Shown: positions 55,937 through 63,665 of the stretch, piece by piece
How positions within the stretch are numbered: position 1 is the stretch's first letter
How the letters are laid out: each line of letters begins with the position of its first letter
Source: Corynebacterium confusum
GTDB lineage: Bacteria > Actinomycetota > Actinomycetes > Mycobacteriales > Mycobacteriaceae
Assembly: GCF_030408715.1 (NCBI RefSeq)
Contig: NZ_CP047202.1
Location: 1,390,294-1,454,293, forward strand
Length of the DNA stretch: 64,000 nucleotides
Direction: 5' to 3'
The notes under the pieces: model-generated
What the model was told of the DNA's origin: nothing
What the model saw: only the letters and a program-made list of their open reading frames with translations
Databases searched by the model: none
Translations under genes and position numbers: made by a program

Positions 55937-56554
55937 TTAAGCTTGGTCGGCTACCTTGTCCTGCTTCATGGCCATGATAAGCCGCTGGTAGATAGTGAAC
56001 ACAGAGCCGACGGCCAGGATCCACAGGGCGATAGCCAACGCGTTGGGCACGCCGAAGCCTTCCAACCCCACGCCGACTAGGCCGATGATGAGCCGCTCGG
56101 GCCGCTCAATCAGCCCGCCGACCATGCGCAGCCCGGAGGCCTCGCCGCGGGCCTTAACATAGGAGATGACCTGCGAGGAAACCAGGACGATAAGGCCGGC
56201 GGCCACGGTGGACGGGTGCGCGTCGACGGTATAGACTAGGTACCAGATAATGGCGGCAAAAAGCGCGCCGTCGGTGACGCGGTCGCAGGAGGCGTCCAGC
56301 GTCGCGCCAAACGGCGTTCCCCCGCCGCGGATACGGGCCATGGTCCCGTCGATCATGTCGAAGGCGGCGAAAAGCCCGGACAGCACCGCCGCCCAGACCA
56401 AGTGCCCGGAGGGGATCAACAGCACCGAGATAGCGATGGTCACGATGGCGCCGACCGCGGTCACTGCATTCGGGGTCAACCCGACCTTCAGAGCCGCCTT
56501 GGCTACCGGCTCCACCACCACCGCGGCTGGTTTCCTTCCGTGCACACTAAGCAC
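55937..56554 (-). CDS. pgsA: Phosphatidylinositol phosphate synthase (CDP-alcohol phosphatidyltransferase)
   Basis: Condenses CDP-diacylglycerol with inositol phosphate to give the PI precursor. The 205-residue membrane protein has about six helices and the full motif DMIDGTMARIRGGGTPFGATLDASCDR, in the D-x2-DG-x2-AR-x8-G-x3-D-x3-D pattern, at about residues 66-92. GTG 56554 overlaps the end of the HIT gene by eight bases. The context (acyltransferase and pimA next) supports PI rather than PG synthesis. Confidence 0.94.
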   Translation of the reverse strand: MLSVHGRKPAAVVVEPVAKAALKVGLTPNAVTAVGAIVTIAISVLLIPSGHLVWAAVLSGLFAAFDMIDGTMARIRGGGTPFGATLDASCDRVTDGALFAAIIWYLVYTVDAHPSTVAAGLIVLVSSQVISYVKARGEASGLRMVGGLIERPERLIIGLVGVGLEGFGVPNALAIALWILAVGSVFTIYQRLIMAMKQDKVADQA

Positions 56555-57122
56555 GCGAATCCTCCTCGTCTATGTCCTGCCACGCTGCGGCCAAAAGACG
56601 GCGCGTCTCCTGCAACAGCTGCGGCAGTACTTTAACCCCATCCAGGATAGTCATAAAATTGCTATCTCCCGGCCACCGCGGCACGACGTGCATGTGCAGG
56701 TGGTCTCCCACCGAGCCGCCGGAAGCCTTACCTAGGTTAAGCCCCACGTTGACCGCCTCCGGACGCGACACCCGCTTGAGGACGCGAATTGCCTTTTTCA
56801 CAAAAGCCATCATCTCCGCGGTCTCGGACTCGGTGAGGCTTTCCAACTGGGATTCCTTGCGGTAAGGCACCACCATGAGGTGTCCCGCGTTGTACGGGAA
56901 GAGGTTCAACAACGCGTAGACCTCCTTACCGCGGGCGATGATGAGCCCGTCCTCGTCGCTGCCCTGCGGCGCTTCGACGAACGGGTCCTTCGAACGCTTC
57001 TGGATATAGGCCATGCGGTACGGGGCCCAGAGCCGCTCAAGACGGTCTGGCTCACCCGCCCCGGAGTCGACGTAGACGCCGGGTTCGGGCTGTGCGGATT
57101 CCGCGCTTTGGCCACTAGCCAC
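56547..57122 (-). CDS. HIT domain nucleotide hydrolase/transferase
   Basis: A 191-residue protein with the histidine triad in [19 protein letters not shown] at about residue 137. [26 protein letters not shown] and [10 protein letters not shown] are typical of actinobacterial Ap4A phosphorylase-like HIT proteins. GTG 57122 lies inside the end of thrS (eight-base overlap), and its own end overlaps pgsA. A diadenosine tetraphosphate substrate would make sense beside a tRNA synthetase, but this is inference. Confidence 0.9.
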   Translation of the reverse strand: MASGQSAESAQPEPGVYVDSGAGEPDRLERLWAPYRMAYIQKRSKDPFVEAPQGSDEDGLIIARGKEVYALLNLFPYNAGHLMVVPYRKESQLESLTESETAEMMAFVKKAIRVLKRVSRPEAVNVGLNLGKASGGSVGDHLHMHVVPRWPGDSNFMTILDGVKVLPQLLQETRRLLAAAWQDIDEEDSRA

Positions 57123-59172
57123 GGAGGTTGTCCTCGCTCGGCTGGTCGTTAACCCGCTGGGTCACCCACTTGTCGATGAGCTTGACGGCCTCGTCGACCG
57201 GCACGCCGTTGACCTGGGAGCCGTCGAGGAAGCGGAAGGAGACCGCCCCGGCCTCGACGTCGCGGCCGCCGGCCAGCAGCATGAACGGAACCTTGCCCGT
57301 GGTGTGGTTGCGGATCTTCTTCTGCATGCGGTCGTCGGAGGTATCCACGTCGGCGCGGATGCCGCGGGAGCGCAGCTTCGCGGTCACGTCCTCCAGGTAG
57401 GAGACGAATTCGTCCGCTACCGGGATGCCGATGACCTGCTGCGGGGCCAGCCAGGCCGGGAAAGCGCCGGCGTAGTGTTCCAGCAGGACGCCGAAGAAGC
57501 GCTCGATGGAGCCGAACAGCGCGCGGTGGATCATGATCGGGCGCTGCTTGGAGCCGTCCGGGGCGGTGTATTCCAGCTCGAAGCGCTCCGGCAGGTTGAA
57601 GTCCAGCTGCACGGTGGACATCTGCCAGGTACGGCCGATGGCGTCGCGCGCCTGGACCGAAATCTTCGGGCCGTAGAAGGCCGCGCCCGCCGGGTCCGGG
57701 ACCAGCTCGAGGCCGGACTTGGTGGCCACGCGCTCCAGGATGCTGGTCGAGCGCTCCCAGATCTCGTCCGAGCCGACGAACTTGTTCGGATCCTTGGTGG
57801 ACAGCTCCAGGTAGAAGTCGTCCAGGCCGTAGTCCTGCAGCAGGGAGATGATGAACTCTAAGACCTTGGTCAGCTCGTCCTCGAGCTGGTCCTCGGTGCA
57901 GTAGATGTGGGCATCGTCTTGGGTGAAGCCGCGCGCGCGGGTCAGGCCGTGGACCACGCCGGACTTCTCGTAGCGGTAGACAGTGCCGAACTCGAACAGG
58001 CGCAGCGGCAGCTCACGGTAGGAGCGCCCGCGGGAGGCGAAGATCAGGTTGTGGAACGGGCAGTTCATCGGCTTGGCGTAGTAGTCCTGCGGCTGCTTGG
58101 TGCAGTTGCCCTCCGCGTCGTACTCGCCGTCCAGCTGCATGGGCGGGAACATGCCGTCCGCGTAGAAGTCCAGGTGGCCGGACTTCTTGAACAGGTCACC
58201 CTTGGTGATGTGCGGGGTGTTGACGAAGGAGTAGCCGTCCGCCAGGTGGCGGCGGCGGGAGTGGTTTTCCATCTCCATGCGCACGATGCCGCCGTTCGGG
58301 TGGAAGACCGGGAAGCCGGAGCCGATTTCGTCCGGGAAGCTGAACAGATCCAGCTCCGAGCCCAGGCGGCGGTGGTCGCGCTTTTCGGCCTCGGCCATCA
58401 GCGTCTGGTAGGCCTCCAGGGCCTCCTTGGACTCGAAGGCGGTGCCGTAGATGCGTTGCAGGCCGGCCTTGGACTGATCGCCGCGCCAGTAGGCGGCCGA
58501 GGAGCGGGTCAGCGCAAACGCCGGGATGTACTTGGTGGTCGGCAGGTGCGGGCCGCGGCACAGGTCGAACCACTCGACCTCGTTGGTGCGCGGGTTGACG
58601 TTGTCGTAGAAGGTCAGGTCACCGGCGCCGACCTCGGCGGCCTCGTCTGAATCCGGGTCGACGTTACCCTTGTCCTGGATGAGCTCGAGCTTGAAGGGCT
58701 CGTCGGCGAGTGCCTCGGCGGCCTGCTCCGGGCTCTCGTAGACCCCGCGGGTAAAGCGCTGGCCGGTCTTGATGATCTTCTTCATACGCTTCTCGATGGC
58801 CTTGAGGTCCTCCGGGGTGAAGGGCTCTTCGGTCTGGAAGTCGTAGTAGAAGCCGTTCTCAATGGCCGGGCCGATACCCAGCTTGGTGCCGGGGAATTCT
58901 GCTTGGACGGCCTGGGCCAGCACGTGGGCACAGGAGTGGCGGACCACCGCACGGCCCTCCTCCTCGCTGGCGGCGACGGGGGTAAAGGTCTGGTCGGTCT
59001 CCGGAACATGCGACAGGTCCTTGAGGTTGCCCTCGGAGTCGCGGACGACCACGACGGCCTCCGGGCCCTTGTTCGGCAAGTCCAGCTCGCGCATCGCTGC
59101 CCCGACGGCAGTGCCGGCCGGGCAGACGAAGGACTCGTAGTTCACGGGGACTGCAGGAATAGCTTCCGCCAT
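57115..59172 (-). CDS. thrS: Threonine--tRNA ligase
   Basis: Class II synthetase with editing. The 685-residue protein has an N-terminal TGS domain, the editing domain ([12 protein letters not shown] with the HxxxH zinc-like motif), and the catalytic core with [10 protein letters not shown] (zinc Cys), [15 protein letters not shown] and [13 protein letters not shown]. The C-terminal anticodon-binding domain carries [23 protein letters not shown] 59172 follows AAAGGAG. It heads an operon with HIT, pgsA, acyltransferase and pimA through overlapping ends. Confidence 0.98.
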   Translation of the reverse strand: MAEAIPAVPVNYESFVCPAGTAVGAAMRELDLPNKGPEAVVVVRDSEGNLKDLSHVPETDQTFTPVAASEEEGRAVVRHSCAHVLAQAVQAEFPGTKLGIGPAIENGFYYDFQTEEPFTPEDLKAIEKRMKKIIKTGQRFTRGVYESPEQAAEALADEPFKLELIQDKGNVDPDSDEAAEVGAGDLTFYDNVNPRTNEVEWFDLCRGPHLPTTKYIPAFALTRSSAAYWRGDQSKAGLQRIYGTAFESKEALEAYQTLMAEAEKRDHRRLGSELDLFSFPDEIGSGFPVFHPNGGIVRMEMENHSRRRHLADGYSFVNTPHITKGDLFKKSGHLDFYADGMFPPMQLDGEYDAEGNCTKQPQDYYAKPMNCPFHNLIFASRGRSYRELPLRLFEFGTVYRYEKSGVVHGLTRARGFTQDDAHIYCTEDQLEDELTKVLEFIISLLQDYGLDDFYLELSTKDPNKFVGSDEIWERSTSILERVATKSGLELVPDPAGAAFYGPKISVQARDAIGRTWQMSTVQLDFNLPERFELEYTAPDGSKQRPIMIHRALFGSIERFFGVLLEHYAGAFPAWLAPQQVIGIPVADEFVSYLEDVTAKLRSRGIRADVDTSDDRMQKKIRNHTTGKVPFMLLAGGRDVEAGAVSFRFLDGSQVNGVPVDEAVKLIDKWVTQRVNDQPSEDNLRG

Positions 59173-59244
59173 TTGGTGCGCTCCTTTGCGCTCATGCGGG
59201 CAGCAGCATACCTGGCCGCGGCCCGCGGTTTATTATTCCGGGGC

Positions 59245-60498
59245 TTATCTTACCGCGTCCAGCAGTGCGGATCCCCAAAAGGCCGAGCCCGCGCCGCCGC
59301 TGCTGGTCCCGGGTGGGACGAAGTAGACCGCCGAGCCGATGTGGCTAATCCAGGTGTTGAGGTGATCGGCCTCGTCCAGGCGGGCCTGGATGGGTTCGAA
59401 CTGGCGCGTCGGGTCCTTCTGGAAGCAGATGAAGACCAGGCCCGCGTTGGACAGCTGGATGAGGTCTTCTTCCTGGGATTCGGCGTAGTCCGGCATCAGA
59501 TCGTAGCTGTACGGGCGCCGCTTGAGCTTTTGCTCGGGGTGGTCGGCCGGCGGCCGGGCCCGGGCCATGTGGGAGTTCGGATCGATGACCGGCAGGCCGT
59601 ATTTGTCGGTGGCCGAATAATCCGCCTCGTCCAGCTCCTCCTCGCCCGTCAGGGGCGCGCCGTTGGACAGCTTGCGCCCCACGGAGTTTTCCCGCGTGGC
59701 CCGGTCCAGCTTTTCCCAGGTGTCCAGATTCATGCGGATGCGGCGCACCACCATGCAGGTCCCGCCCTGGGCCCAGTCGGGGCCCTCATCAATCCAGACC
59801 TGCTCGTCGTATTCTTCCTCGCCGCGCGGGTTGACCGTGCCGTCGAGCTGCCCGAACAGGTTGCGGTGGGTCGCGCCCTGCGGCAGGGAGCCGAAGGAGT
59901 TGGCGAAGCCCTGCTGCAGCCACGTGACCTTGGCGTAATCGGTGGCGGCGCGGATCATGTGCCGCATGGCGTGGGAGGCCATCACCGCGTCGTCGCAGCA
60001 GATCTGCAGCACGACGTCGGTCTGGCCCCACTTATCGCTGAGCTGGTCCTTCGAGAAGGGCTTGATGTCCCGCAGCCAGTCCGGCTTTAGGTCCCCTGCC
60101 CCGAGCTTGTCGAAGACCGGCTCGCCCCAGCCGCAAGTGATGGTCAGGTTGGCGGGTACGTCCACCATCTCCGGCTCCAGGGAGCCTAGCGGGGTCTCGC
60201 CCGTGCACAGCGCCCGGGCGTCCTCCGTCCACAGGCTCATCAGGTTGCGAAAGCCCCGCTTGCCGATGCCCGGCTTTAGGTCAAAGCCCACCAAGTTCAG
60301 GTGGGCCTGCATGTCCGTGTCCACGCCGGCCTGGTGCTCGCCGTCGAAGGCGACGATCGCCTCCGCCAGCGGGTCGGACTGGCTGGCCTGCTCAATCGCG
60401 TCCTTTTCTTCCGCCTGGCTGCACGCGCTTAAGGCGAACGTTGCCGCCCCCGCCGCGCCCGCTCCCTGTAGGAAGTACCGGCGATTAAGTCCCGTCAT
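59245..60498 (-). CDS. Dyp-type heme peroxidase, Tat-exported lipoprotein
   Basis: A 417-residue dye-decolorising peroxidase. The N-terminus has a twin-arginine signal (NRRYFLQGAG) and a lipobox-like LSAC at Cys26, so it is probably a Tat-exported lipoprotein. The heme-peroxidase motif GxxDG is GQLDG at 216-220, with catalytic Asp219. The proximal His is H310 in DPNSHMARARP, and FICFQKDPTRQFEPIQARL is typical of the family. It resembles EfeB, but no efeU or efeO is present; instead two copper genes lie upstream on the same strand. A role in oxidative chemistry at the surface is likely, with the substrate unknown. Confidence 0.92.
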   Translation of the reverse strand: MTGLNRRYFLQGAGAAGAATFALSACSQAEEKDAIEQASQSDPLAEAIVAFDGEHQAGVDTDMQAHLNLVGFDLKPGIGKRGFRNLMSLWTEDARALCTGETPLGSLEPEMVDVPANLTITCGWGEPVFDKLGAGDLKPDWLRDIKPFSKDQLSDKWGQTDVVLQICCDDAVMASHAMRHMIRAATDYAKVTWLQQGFANSFGSLPQGATHRNLFGQLDGTVNPRGEEEYDEQVWIDEGPDWAQGGTCMVVRRIRMNLDTWEKLDRATRENSVGRKLSNGAPLTGEEELDEADYSATDKYGLPVIDPNSHMARARPPADHPEQKLKRRPYSYDLMPDYAESQEEDLIQLSNAGLVFICFQKDPTRQFEPIQARLDEADHLNTWISHIGSAVYFVPPGTSSGGAGSAFWGSALLDAVR

Positions 60499-60517
60499 GG
60501 CTTTCGCTTACCTTCCC

Positions 60518-61123
60518 CTAGTGGCCGCTGTGGCCTTCGTGCTCGGCGTGGTCGCCGTGGCCTTCGTGCTCGGCGTGATCGCTGTGATCGGTGGAGCCCA
60601 GGTCGCCGTAGTCTTCGTCGCCGGCGCCGATGCTGCGCACCGGCACCTCGCCCAGGTCGATGGTCTTGCCGTCGGTCAGGTGCAGGGTAATCGTCACGGA
60701 CTCGCCGGCCATGACCGGCTCCTTGACGCCCATCAGCATCAGGTGGTCGCCGCCCGGCTCCAGGGTGGCCTCGCCGCCGGCCGGAATGGTCAGCGGTTCG
60801 GTCATCTCGGACATCTGGCCGTCGACGGTCTCGTGCAGCTGGGTCATCTCCGCGTCGATGCTGGTGCTAAACGACTCGACCTGCAGGTCGGTGTCGGTGT
60901 GGTTAACCAGGGTGCCGAAGATGGCGGTCATGTCGGAGTCCTCGGCCATCGCGCGCACGACACCGCCTTCGAAAGTGACGTCCGTTTCGGCGGCCTGCTC
61001 CGACTCGGCGGAGGTGGTGGTCTGCGTGTCGGTCTGGTCCGCGGGCTCCTCGCTCGGGGAGCAGGCCGCCAGGGACAGGGCCGAGGCGGCAACAGCGGAG
61101 ACTACAAGACGGGTGTATTTCAT
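60518..61123 (-). CDS. PCu(A)C-family periplasmic copper chaperone, His-rich
   Basis: A 201-residue lipoprotein (lipobox LSLAAC, Cys21) with a PCu(A)C domain at about residues 45-160. The copper ligands are seen in LHETVDGQMSEM and GGDHLMLMG. The last 25 residues are very His-rich, with two GDHAEHEGH-type repeats, and would add metal binding. It lies between the copC and Dyp genes with gaps of about 15-20 bases, so it is part of one operon. PCu(A)C proteins deliver Cu(I) to cytochrome oxidase or buffer copper. Confidence 0.93.
   Translation of the reverse strand: MKYTRLVVSAVAASALSLAACSPSEEPADQTDTQTTTSAESEQAAETDVTFEGGVVRAMAEDSDMTAIFGTLVNHTDTDLQVESFSTSIDAEMTQLHETVDGQMSEMTEPLTIPAGGEATLEPGGDHLMLMGVKEPVMAGESVTITLHLTDGKTIDLGEVPVRSIGAGDEDYGDLGSTDHSDHAEHEGHGDHAEHEGHSGH
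60530..60577. repeat. 27-base tandem repeat encoding the His-rich tail
   Basis: GTGGCCTTCGTGCTCGGCGTG occurs at 60530 and again at 60557, a 27-base period inside the copper chaperone gene. It encodes two copies of a nine-residue GDHAEHEGH-like unit and may vary in copy number among strains. Confidence 0.7.
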
Positions 61124-61138
61124 GACAGATTCCTTTGT

Positions 61139-61696
61139 TTACTGTTCATCAATGGGGCGACGCTTGGCCAGAACCAGCACGACGACGGCGGCCAGCACCA
61201 GCACGCCGCCGACGGCGAGGATCCACTTCAGCGGGCCGTCGGCGCCGCCGACCTCCTCGTCCGGGGACGGGACGGCGGACTCGTCGACGGCGACGCTGGA
61301 ATCGTCGCCGCCGGCCACGGTGAAGCTGACTCCCCCGCGGGTGGCGTGCCCATCTGAGGAGGTGATCTGGAAGCCGACCTGGTAGTCACCGGGGCCCGGA
61401 TCGACGTCGTCCGGGGTCTCGATGGTCAGGTTGCGTTCGTCGAGCTCCGGCTCGGCAGAAAACAGTACGTCCCCGGCTTCCTCGTTGGTCACGGCGAAGT
61501 TGTTGAAGCCCTCCCGCGGGATTCCGGAAAATTCCAGGGTGATGGTCTCGGGGAATTCGTCGAGGACCTGGCCTTCGGTGACGGTGCCGCCGATGACGGC
61601 ATCGTGAGCCAGGGCTACCGGCGCTGCCCAGGCGGACAGGCCGAGGGCCCCGGCAGCCACCGCGGCGCCTGCGGCGCGCGGGGAAAATGAAAACAT
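61139..61696 (-). CDS. CopC-domain copper resistance protein
   Basis: A 185-residue exported protein. The signal peptide ends at ...PVALA, leaving a mature N-terminus starting AHDAV, where the first His is a classic Cu(II) ligand. The CopC beta-sandwich follows (FPETITLEFSGIPREGFNNFAV, DYQVGFQITSSDGHATRGGVSF), with Asp and His ligands in SSDGHAT. A C-terminal transmembrane helix (WILAVGGVLVLAAVVVLVL) and basic tail anchor it. ATG 61696 has AAGGAG eight bases upstream. It is the first gene of the copC-PCu(A)C-Dyp operon. Confidence 0.93.
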   Translation of the reverse strand: MFSFSPRAAGAAVAAGALGLSAWAAPVALAHDAVIGGTVTEGQVLDEFPETITLEFSGIPREGFNNFAVTNEEAGDVLFSAEPELDERNLTIETPDDVDPGPGDYQVGFQITSSDGHATRGGVSFTVAGGDDSSVAVDESAVPSPDEEVGGADGPLKWILAVGGVLVLAAVVVLVLAKRRPIDEQ

Positions 61697-61884
61697 GTAC
61701 TGCTCCTTACGGCGAGGACTCGCCTGGTCGTTCCAAGGTCGCAGCGGCACACACCGCGGGCTTGCCGCCGCGCTGCGCGACGCGTATCCGACTAGTCGCT
61801 CCATTGCTGGAAGTAGTTCCCAACAATGGCGCAGATCTCACTGCTACTAGCTGTGCCCCGATTGTCCCCCACCCGAGCGCAAAC

Positions 61885-61916
61885 ATACAAAACGCCGCCC
61901 CCAGCGGGGACGGCGT
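61885..61916 (-). terminator. Terminator of the tRNA operon
   Basis: ACGCCG-C-CCCC pairs with GGGG-A-CGGCGT around AGC. On the minus strand it is followed by TTTTGTATGTTT. It directly follows the last tRNA gene. Confidence 0.8.
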
Positions 61917-61923
61917 CGAAAAA

Positions 61924-61999
61924 TGGAGCGGATGACGAGACTCGAACTCGCGACCCTCACCTTGGCAAGGTGATGCGCTACCAACTGCGCTACATCCGC
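61924..61999 (-). tRNA. tRNA-Gly (GCC), copy 3 in transcription order
   Basis: The minus strand folds as a full cloverleaf: acceptor GCGGATG/CATCCGC, anticodon stem CACCTTGCCAAGGTG with anticodon GCC, T-arm GCGAGTTCGAGTCTCGT, discriminator T and encoded CCA. The sequence is identical to the other two tRNA-Gly genes of the cluster. Confidence 0.97.
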
Positions 62000-62052
62000 A
62001 AATTTGAAACCAGGCTCGGTTTCAGGACTTCCCAACGAGGTTGGGAAACCCG

Positions 62053-62127
62053 TGGTGCGCGATACTGGGATTGAACCAGTGACCTCTTCCGTGTCAGGGA
62101 AGCGCTCTCCCGCTGAGCTAATCGCGC
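62053..62127 (-). tRNA. tRNA-Val (GAC), distal copy
   Basis: Cloverleaf with acceptor GCGCGAT/ATCGCGC, anticodon stem-loop CTTCCCTGACACGGAAG (anticodon GAC), T-arm with GGTTCAATCC, discriminator A and encoded CCA. It differs by one D-loop base (GCTCAGCGGG versus GCTCAGTGGG) from the other GAC copy. Confidence 0.97.
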
Positions 62128-62152
62128 AGGCGTCGCCGGTGGCCACGCTAGC

Positions 62153-62226
62153 TGGAGGTGGAAACGGGAATCGAACCCGTGTGCACGGTTTTGCAGACCG
62201 TTGCCTCACCACTCGGCCATTCCACC
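62153..62226 (-). tRNA. tRNA-Cys (GCA)
   Basis: Cloverleaf with acceptor GGTGGAA/TTCCACC, anticodon loop CTGCAAA (anticodon GCA), T-arm GGGTTCGATTCCC, discriminator T and encoded CCA. It is the only single-copy tRNA in the minus-strand cluster. Confidence 0.97.
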
Positions 62227-62270
62227 GTGGCGTATGCCGCCTCACACAATTATACAAAGTGAAACTGTGT

Positions 62271-62346
62271 TGGAGCGGATGACGAGACTCGAACTCGCGA
62301 CCCTCACCTTGGCAAGGTGATGCGCTACCAACTGCGCTACATCCGC
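62271..62346 (-). tRNA. tRNA-Gly (GCC), copy 2 in transcription order
   Basis: Identical in sequence to the tRNA-Gly at 61924-61999, including the encoded CCA. It belongs to the duplicated Gly-Val block. Confidence 0.97.
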
Positions 62347-62399
62347 AAATTTGAAACCAAGCCCGGTTTCAGGACTTCCCAACGAGGTTGGAAAACCCT

Positions 62400-62474
62400 T
62401 GGTGCGCGATACTGGGATTGAACCAGTGACCTCTTCCGTGTCAGGGAAGCGCTCTCCCACTGAGCTAATCGCGC
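62400..62474 (-). tRNA. tRNA-Val (GAC), proximal copy
   Basis: Same cloverleaf and anticodon as the distal copy, with T instead of C in the D-loop. CCA is encoded. Confidence 0.97.
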
Positions 62475-62504
62475 GGGACAAACACCTTCTATAAAAAGAA
62501 AGTG

Positions 62505-62580
62505 TGGAGCGGATGACGAGACTCGAACTCGCGACCCTCACCTTGGCAAGGTGATGCGCTACCAACTGCGCTACATCCGC
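62505..62580 (-). tRNA. tRNA-Gly (GCC), copy 1 in transcription order
   Basis: First gene of the minus-strand tRNA operon, identical to the two other Gly copies. The promoter at 62627-62654 lies about 50 bases upstream. Confidence 0.97.
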
Positions 62581-62626
62581 ATGCACCGGTTCCAGCCGCA
62601 GCTTTCTGTGCGGTGCGAGTAAAAAC

Positions 62627-62654
62627 ATTATCCTGAACCGGTCCCGGTTTACAA
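62627..62654 (-). promoter_or_regulatory. Promoter of the tRNA operon (TTGTAA-16-GATAAT)
   Basis: On the minus strand TTGTAA and GATAAT are 16 bases apart, upstream of all six tRNA genes. ACCGGGACCGGT in the spacer forms a small dyad. Confidence 0.55.
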
Positions 62655-62829
62655 ATCGCCCGCTCACAGGCCAGTTCTTAGGCCCATCGCGGCGGGGTGT
62701 GGCGCAAGCTAAATGACACCGCTGTCATCCCCGCCCCCGGCATCCGGGCCGCCGCGGCTCCACCGGCACCGCCGTTTTGCTGGGGATTCGTCGGATCGCG
62801 CGGCGCCGTGCTACATTTTAGCCCAGCAC

Positions 62830-62904
62830 GGTCCCATGGCTCAGTGGAAGAGCGTTCCGTTCACACCGGAAAGGTCGCTGGTTCGATCCCAGCTGGGACC
62901 ACCA
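62830..62904 (+). tRNA. tRNA-Val (CAC)
   Basis: Plus-strand cloverleaf with acceptor GGTCCCA/TGGGACC, anticodon stem TTCCG/CGGAA and loop TTCACAC (anticodon CAC, reading GUG), T-arm CTGGTTCGATCCCAG, discriminator A and encoded CCA. It is divergent from the minus-strand cluster. TACATT at 62812-62817 is a possible -10 that is closer than usual. Confidence 0.96.
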
Positions 62905-62911
62905 CTTTTTA

Positions 62912-62945
62912 AGCGCCTACCCGCATACGGGGAGGCGCTCTTTTT
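62912..62945 (+). terminator. Terminator after tRNA-Val (CAC)
   Basis: AGCGCCT-A-CCC pairs with GGG-GAGGCGCT around a short loop and is followed by CTTTTTG. It comes seven bases after the tRNA end. Confidence 0.85.
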
Positions 62946-62970
62946 GTATCCGCACCTTAGGATGGTGGCC

Positions 62971-63654
62971 ATGGATATCAACGCTTTAGTAGGCCCCGAC
63001 CGCCCCGAAGTCCGTGCAGTCATGGTGGCCACGGTGACGGGGTCAGCATCGGCGGCCGGGACCTCCGAGTCCCTGGGCAACGACACCGACGCGCAGCTTC
63101 TGCAGGGCCTGCGCGAATGGGCCGAGGTCATCGTGGTGGGCGCGTCCACCGTGCGCGCCGAGGACTACGGGGGCGCGACCTCCCAGTCAGGGGATCCGGC
63201 GCCCATCGCGGTCGTCACCGGCAGTGCGGACATGGAACCGGACTCCCGCTTCTTCACCGACTTCACCACCGCCCCGCTACTGCTGGTACCGCACGTCGCC
63301 CTCGCCCAGGCCGAGGTACGCGAGCGCACCCGCCAGCTGGAGGCCCAAGGCGCGGAGGTTATCGACGCCGGGACCGCGAGCCCCACCGACCTCCTGGCCT
63401 GCCTGCGGGCCAGGGGCTACCGGCGCATCGTCTGCGAGGGCGGGCCCGGCCTTCTGTCTCAGTTCGTGGCCGCCGATTGCATCGACGCCTTCTACCTGAC
63501 CCTCGACCCCACCGTCACCTCGGCGGTGGAGACCCCCGTCGTCCGCGCCAACGATGCCACCGCCTCCCGCACCACCCACCTTACCCTGGACAATTGCGCC
63601 CCCGATGCCGACGGCACCGTGTTTCTGCGATACCGCCGCACGCCGAGCCCGTAA
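62971..63654 (+). CDS. RibD C-terminal / DHFR-like reductase
   Basis: A 227-residue pyrimidine-reductase-fold protein (RibD C-terminal domain alone, no deaminase domain). It has [12 protein letters not shown] at about residue 52, [53 protein letters not shown] and the C-terminal [10 protein letters not shown]. It corresponds to mycobacterial Rv2671, which sits beside aftC as this gene sits beside a GT-C gene. ATG 62971 is taken, with ATG 62962 as alternative; AGGATGGTGG lies upstream. A role in riboflavin or folate-type reduction is possible but not shown. Confidence 0.85.
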   Translation: MDINALVGPDRPEVRAVMVATVTGSASAAGTSESLGNDTDAQLLQGLREWAEVIVVGASTVRAEDYGGATSQSGDPAPIAVVTGSADMEPDSRFFTDFTTAPLLLVPHVALAQAEVRERTRQLEAQGAEVIDAGTASPTDLLACLRARGYRRIVCEGGPGLLSQFVAADCIDAFYLTLDPTVTSAVETPVVRANDATASRTTHLTLDNCAPDADGTVFLRYRRTPSP

Positions 63655-63665
63655 ACTGGCTGGCC

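Larger units (their letters stand above)
61924..62474 (-). repeat. Direct duplication of a tRNA-Gly/tRNA-Val block
   Basis: The 204-base block 61924-62127 (Gly, spacer, Val) is repeated at 62271-62474 with a constant offset of 347 bases. I count four base changes in the 53-base spacer and one in the Val D-loop. The block between the copies holds tRNA-Cys. A third identical tRNA-Gly lies upstream at 62505-62580. Confidence 0.9.

Noticed and set aside
59245..60498. Part of an EfeUOB iron uptake operon
   Set aside because: The Dyp protein resembles EfeB, but neither efeU nor efeO is adjacent; the neighbours are copper proteins.
61924..62580. Regular repeats that could suggest a CRISPR array
   Set aside because: The repeated units are complete tRNA genes with CCA ends, not short palindromic repeats with unique spacers, and no cas gene is present.
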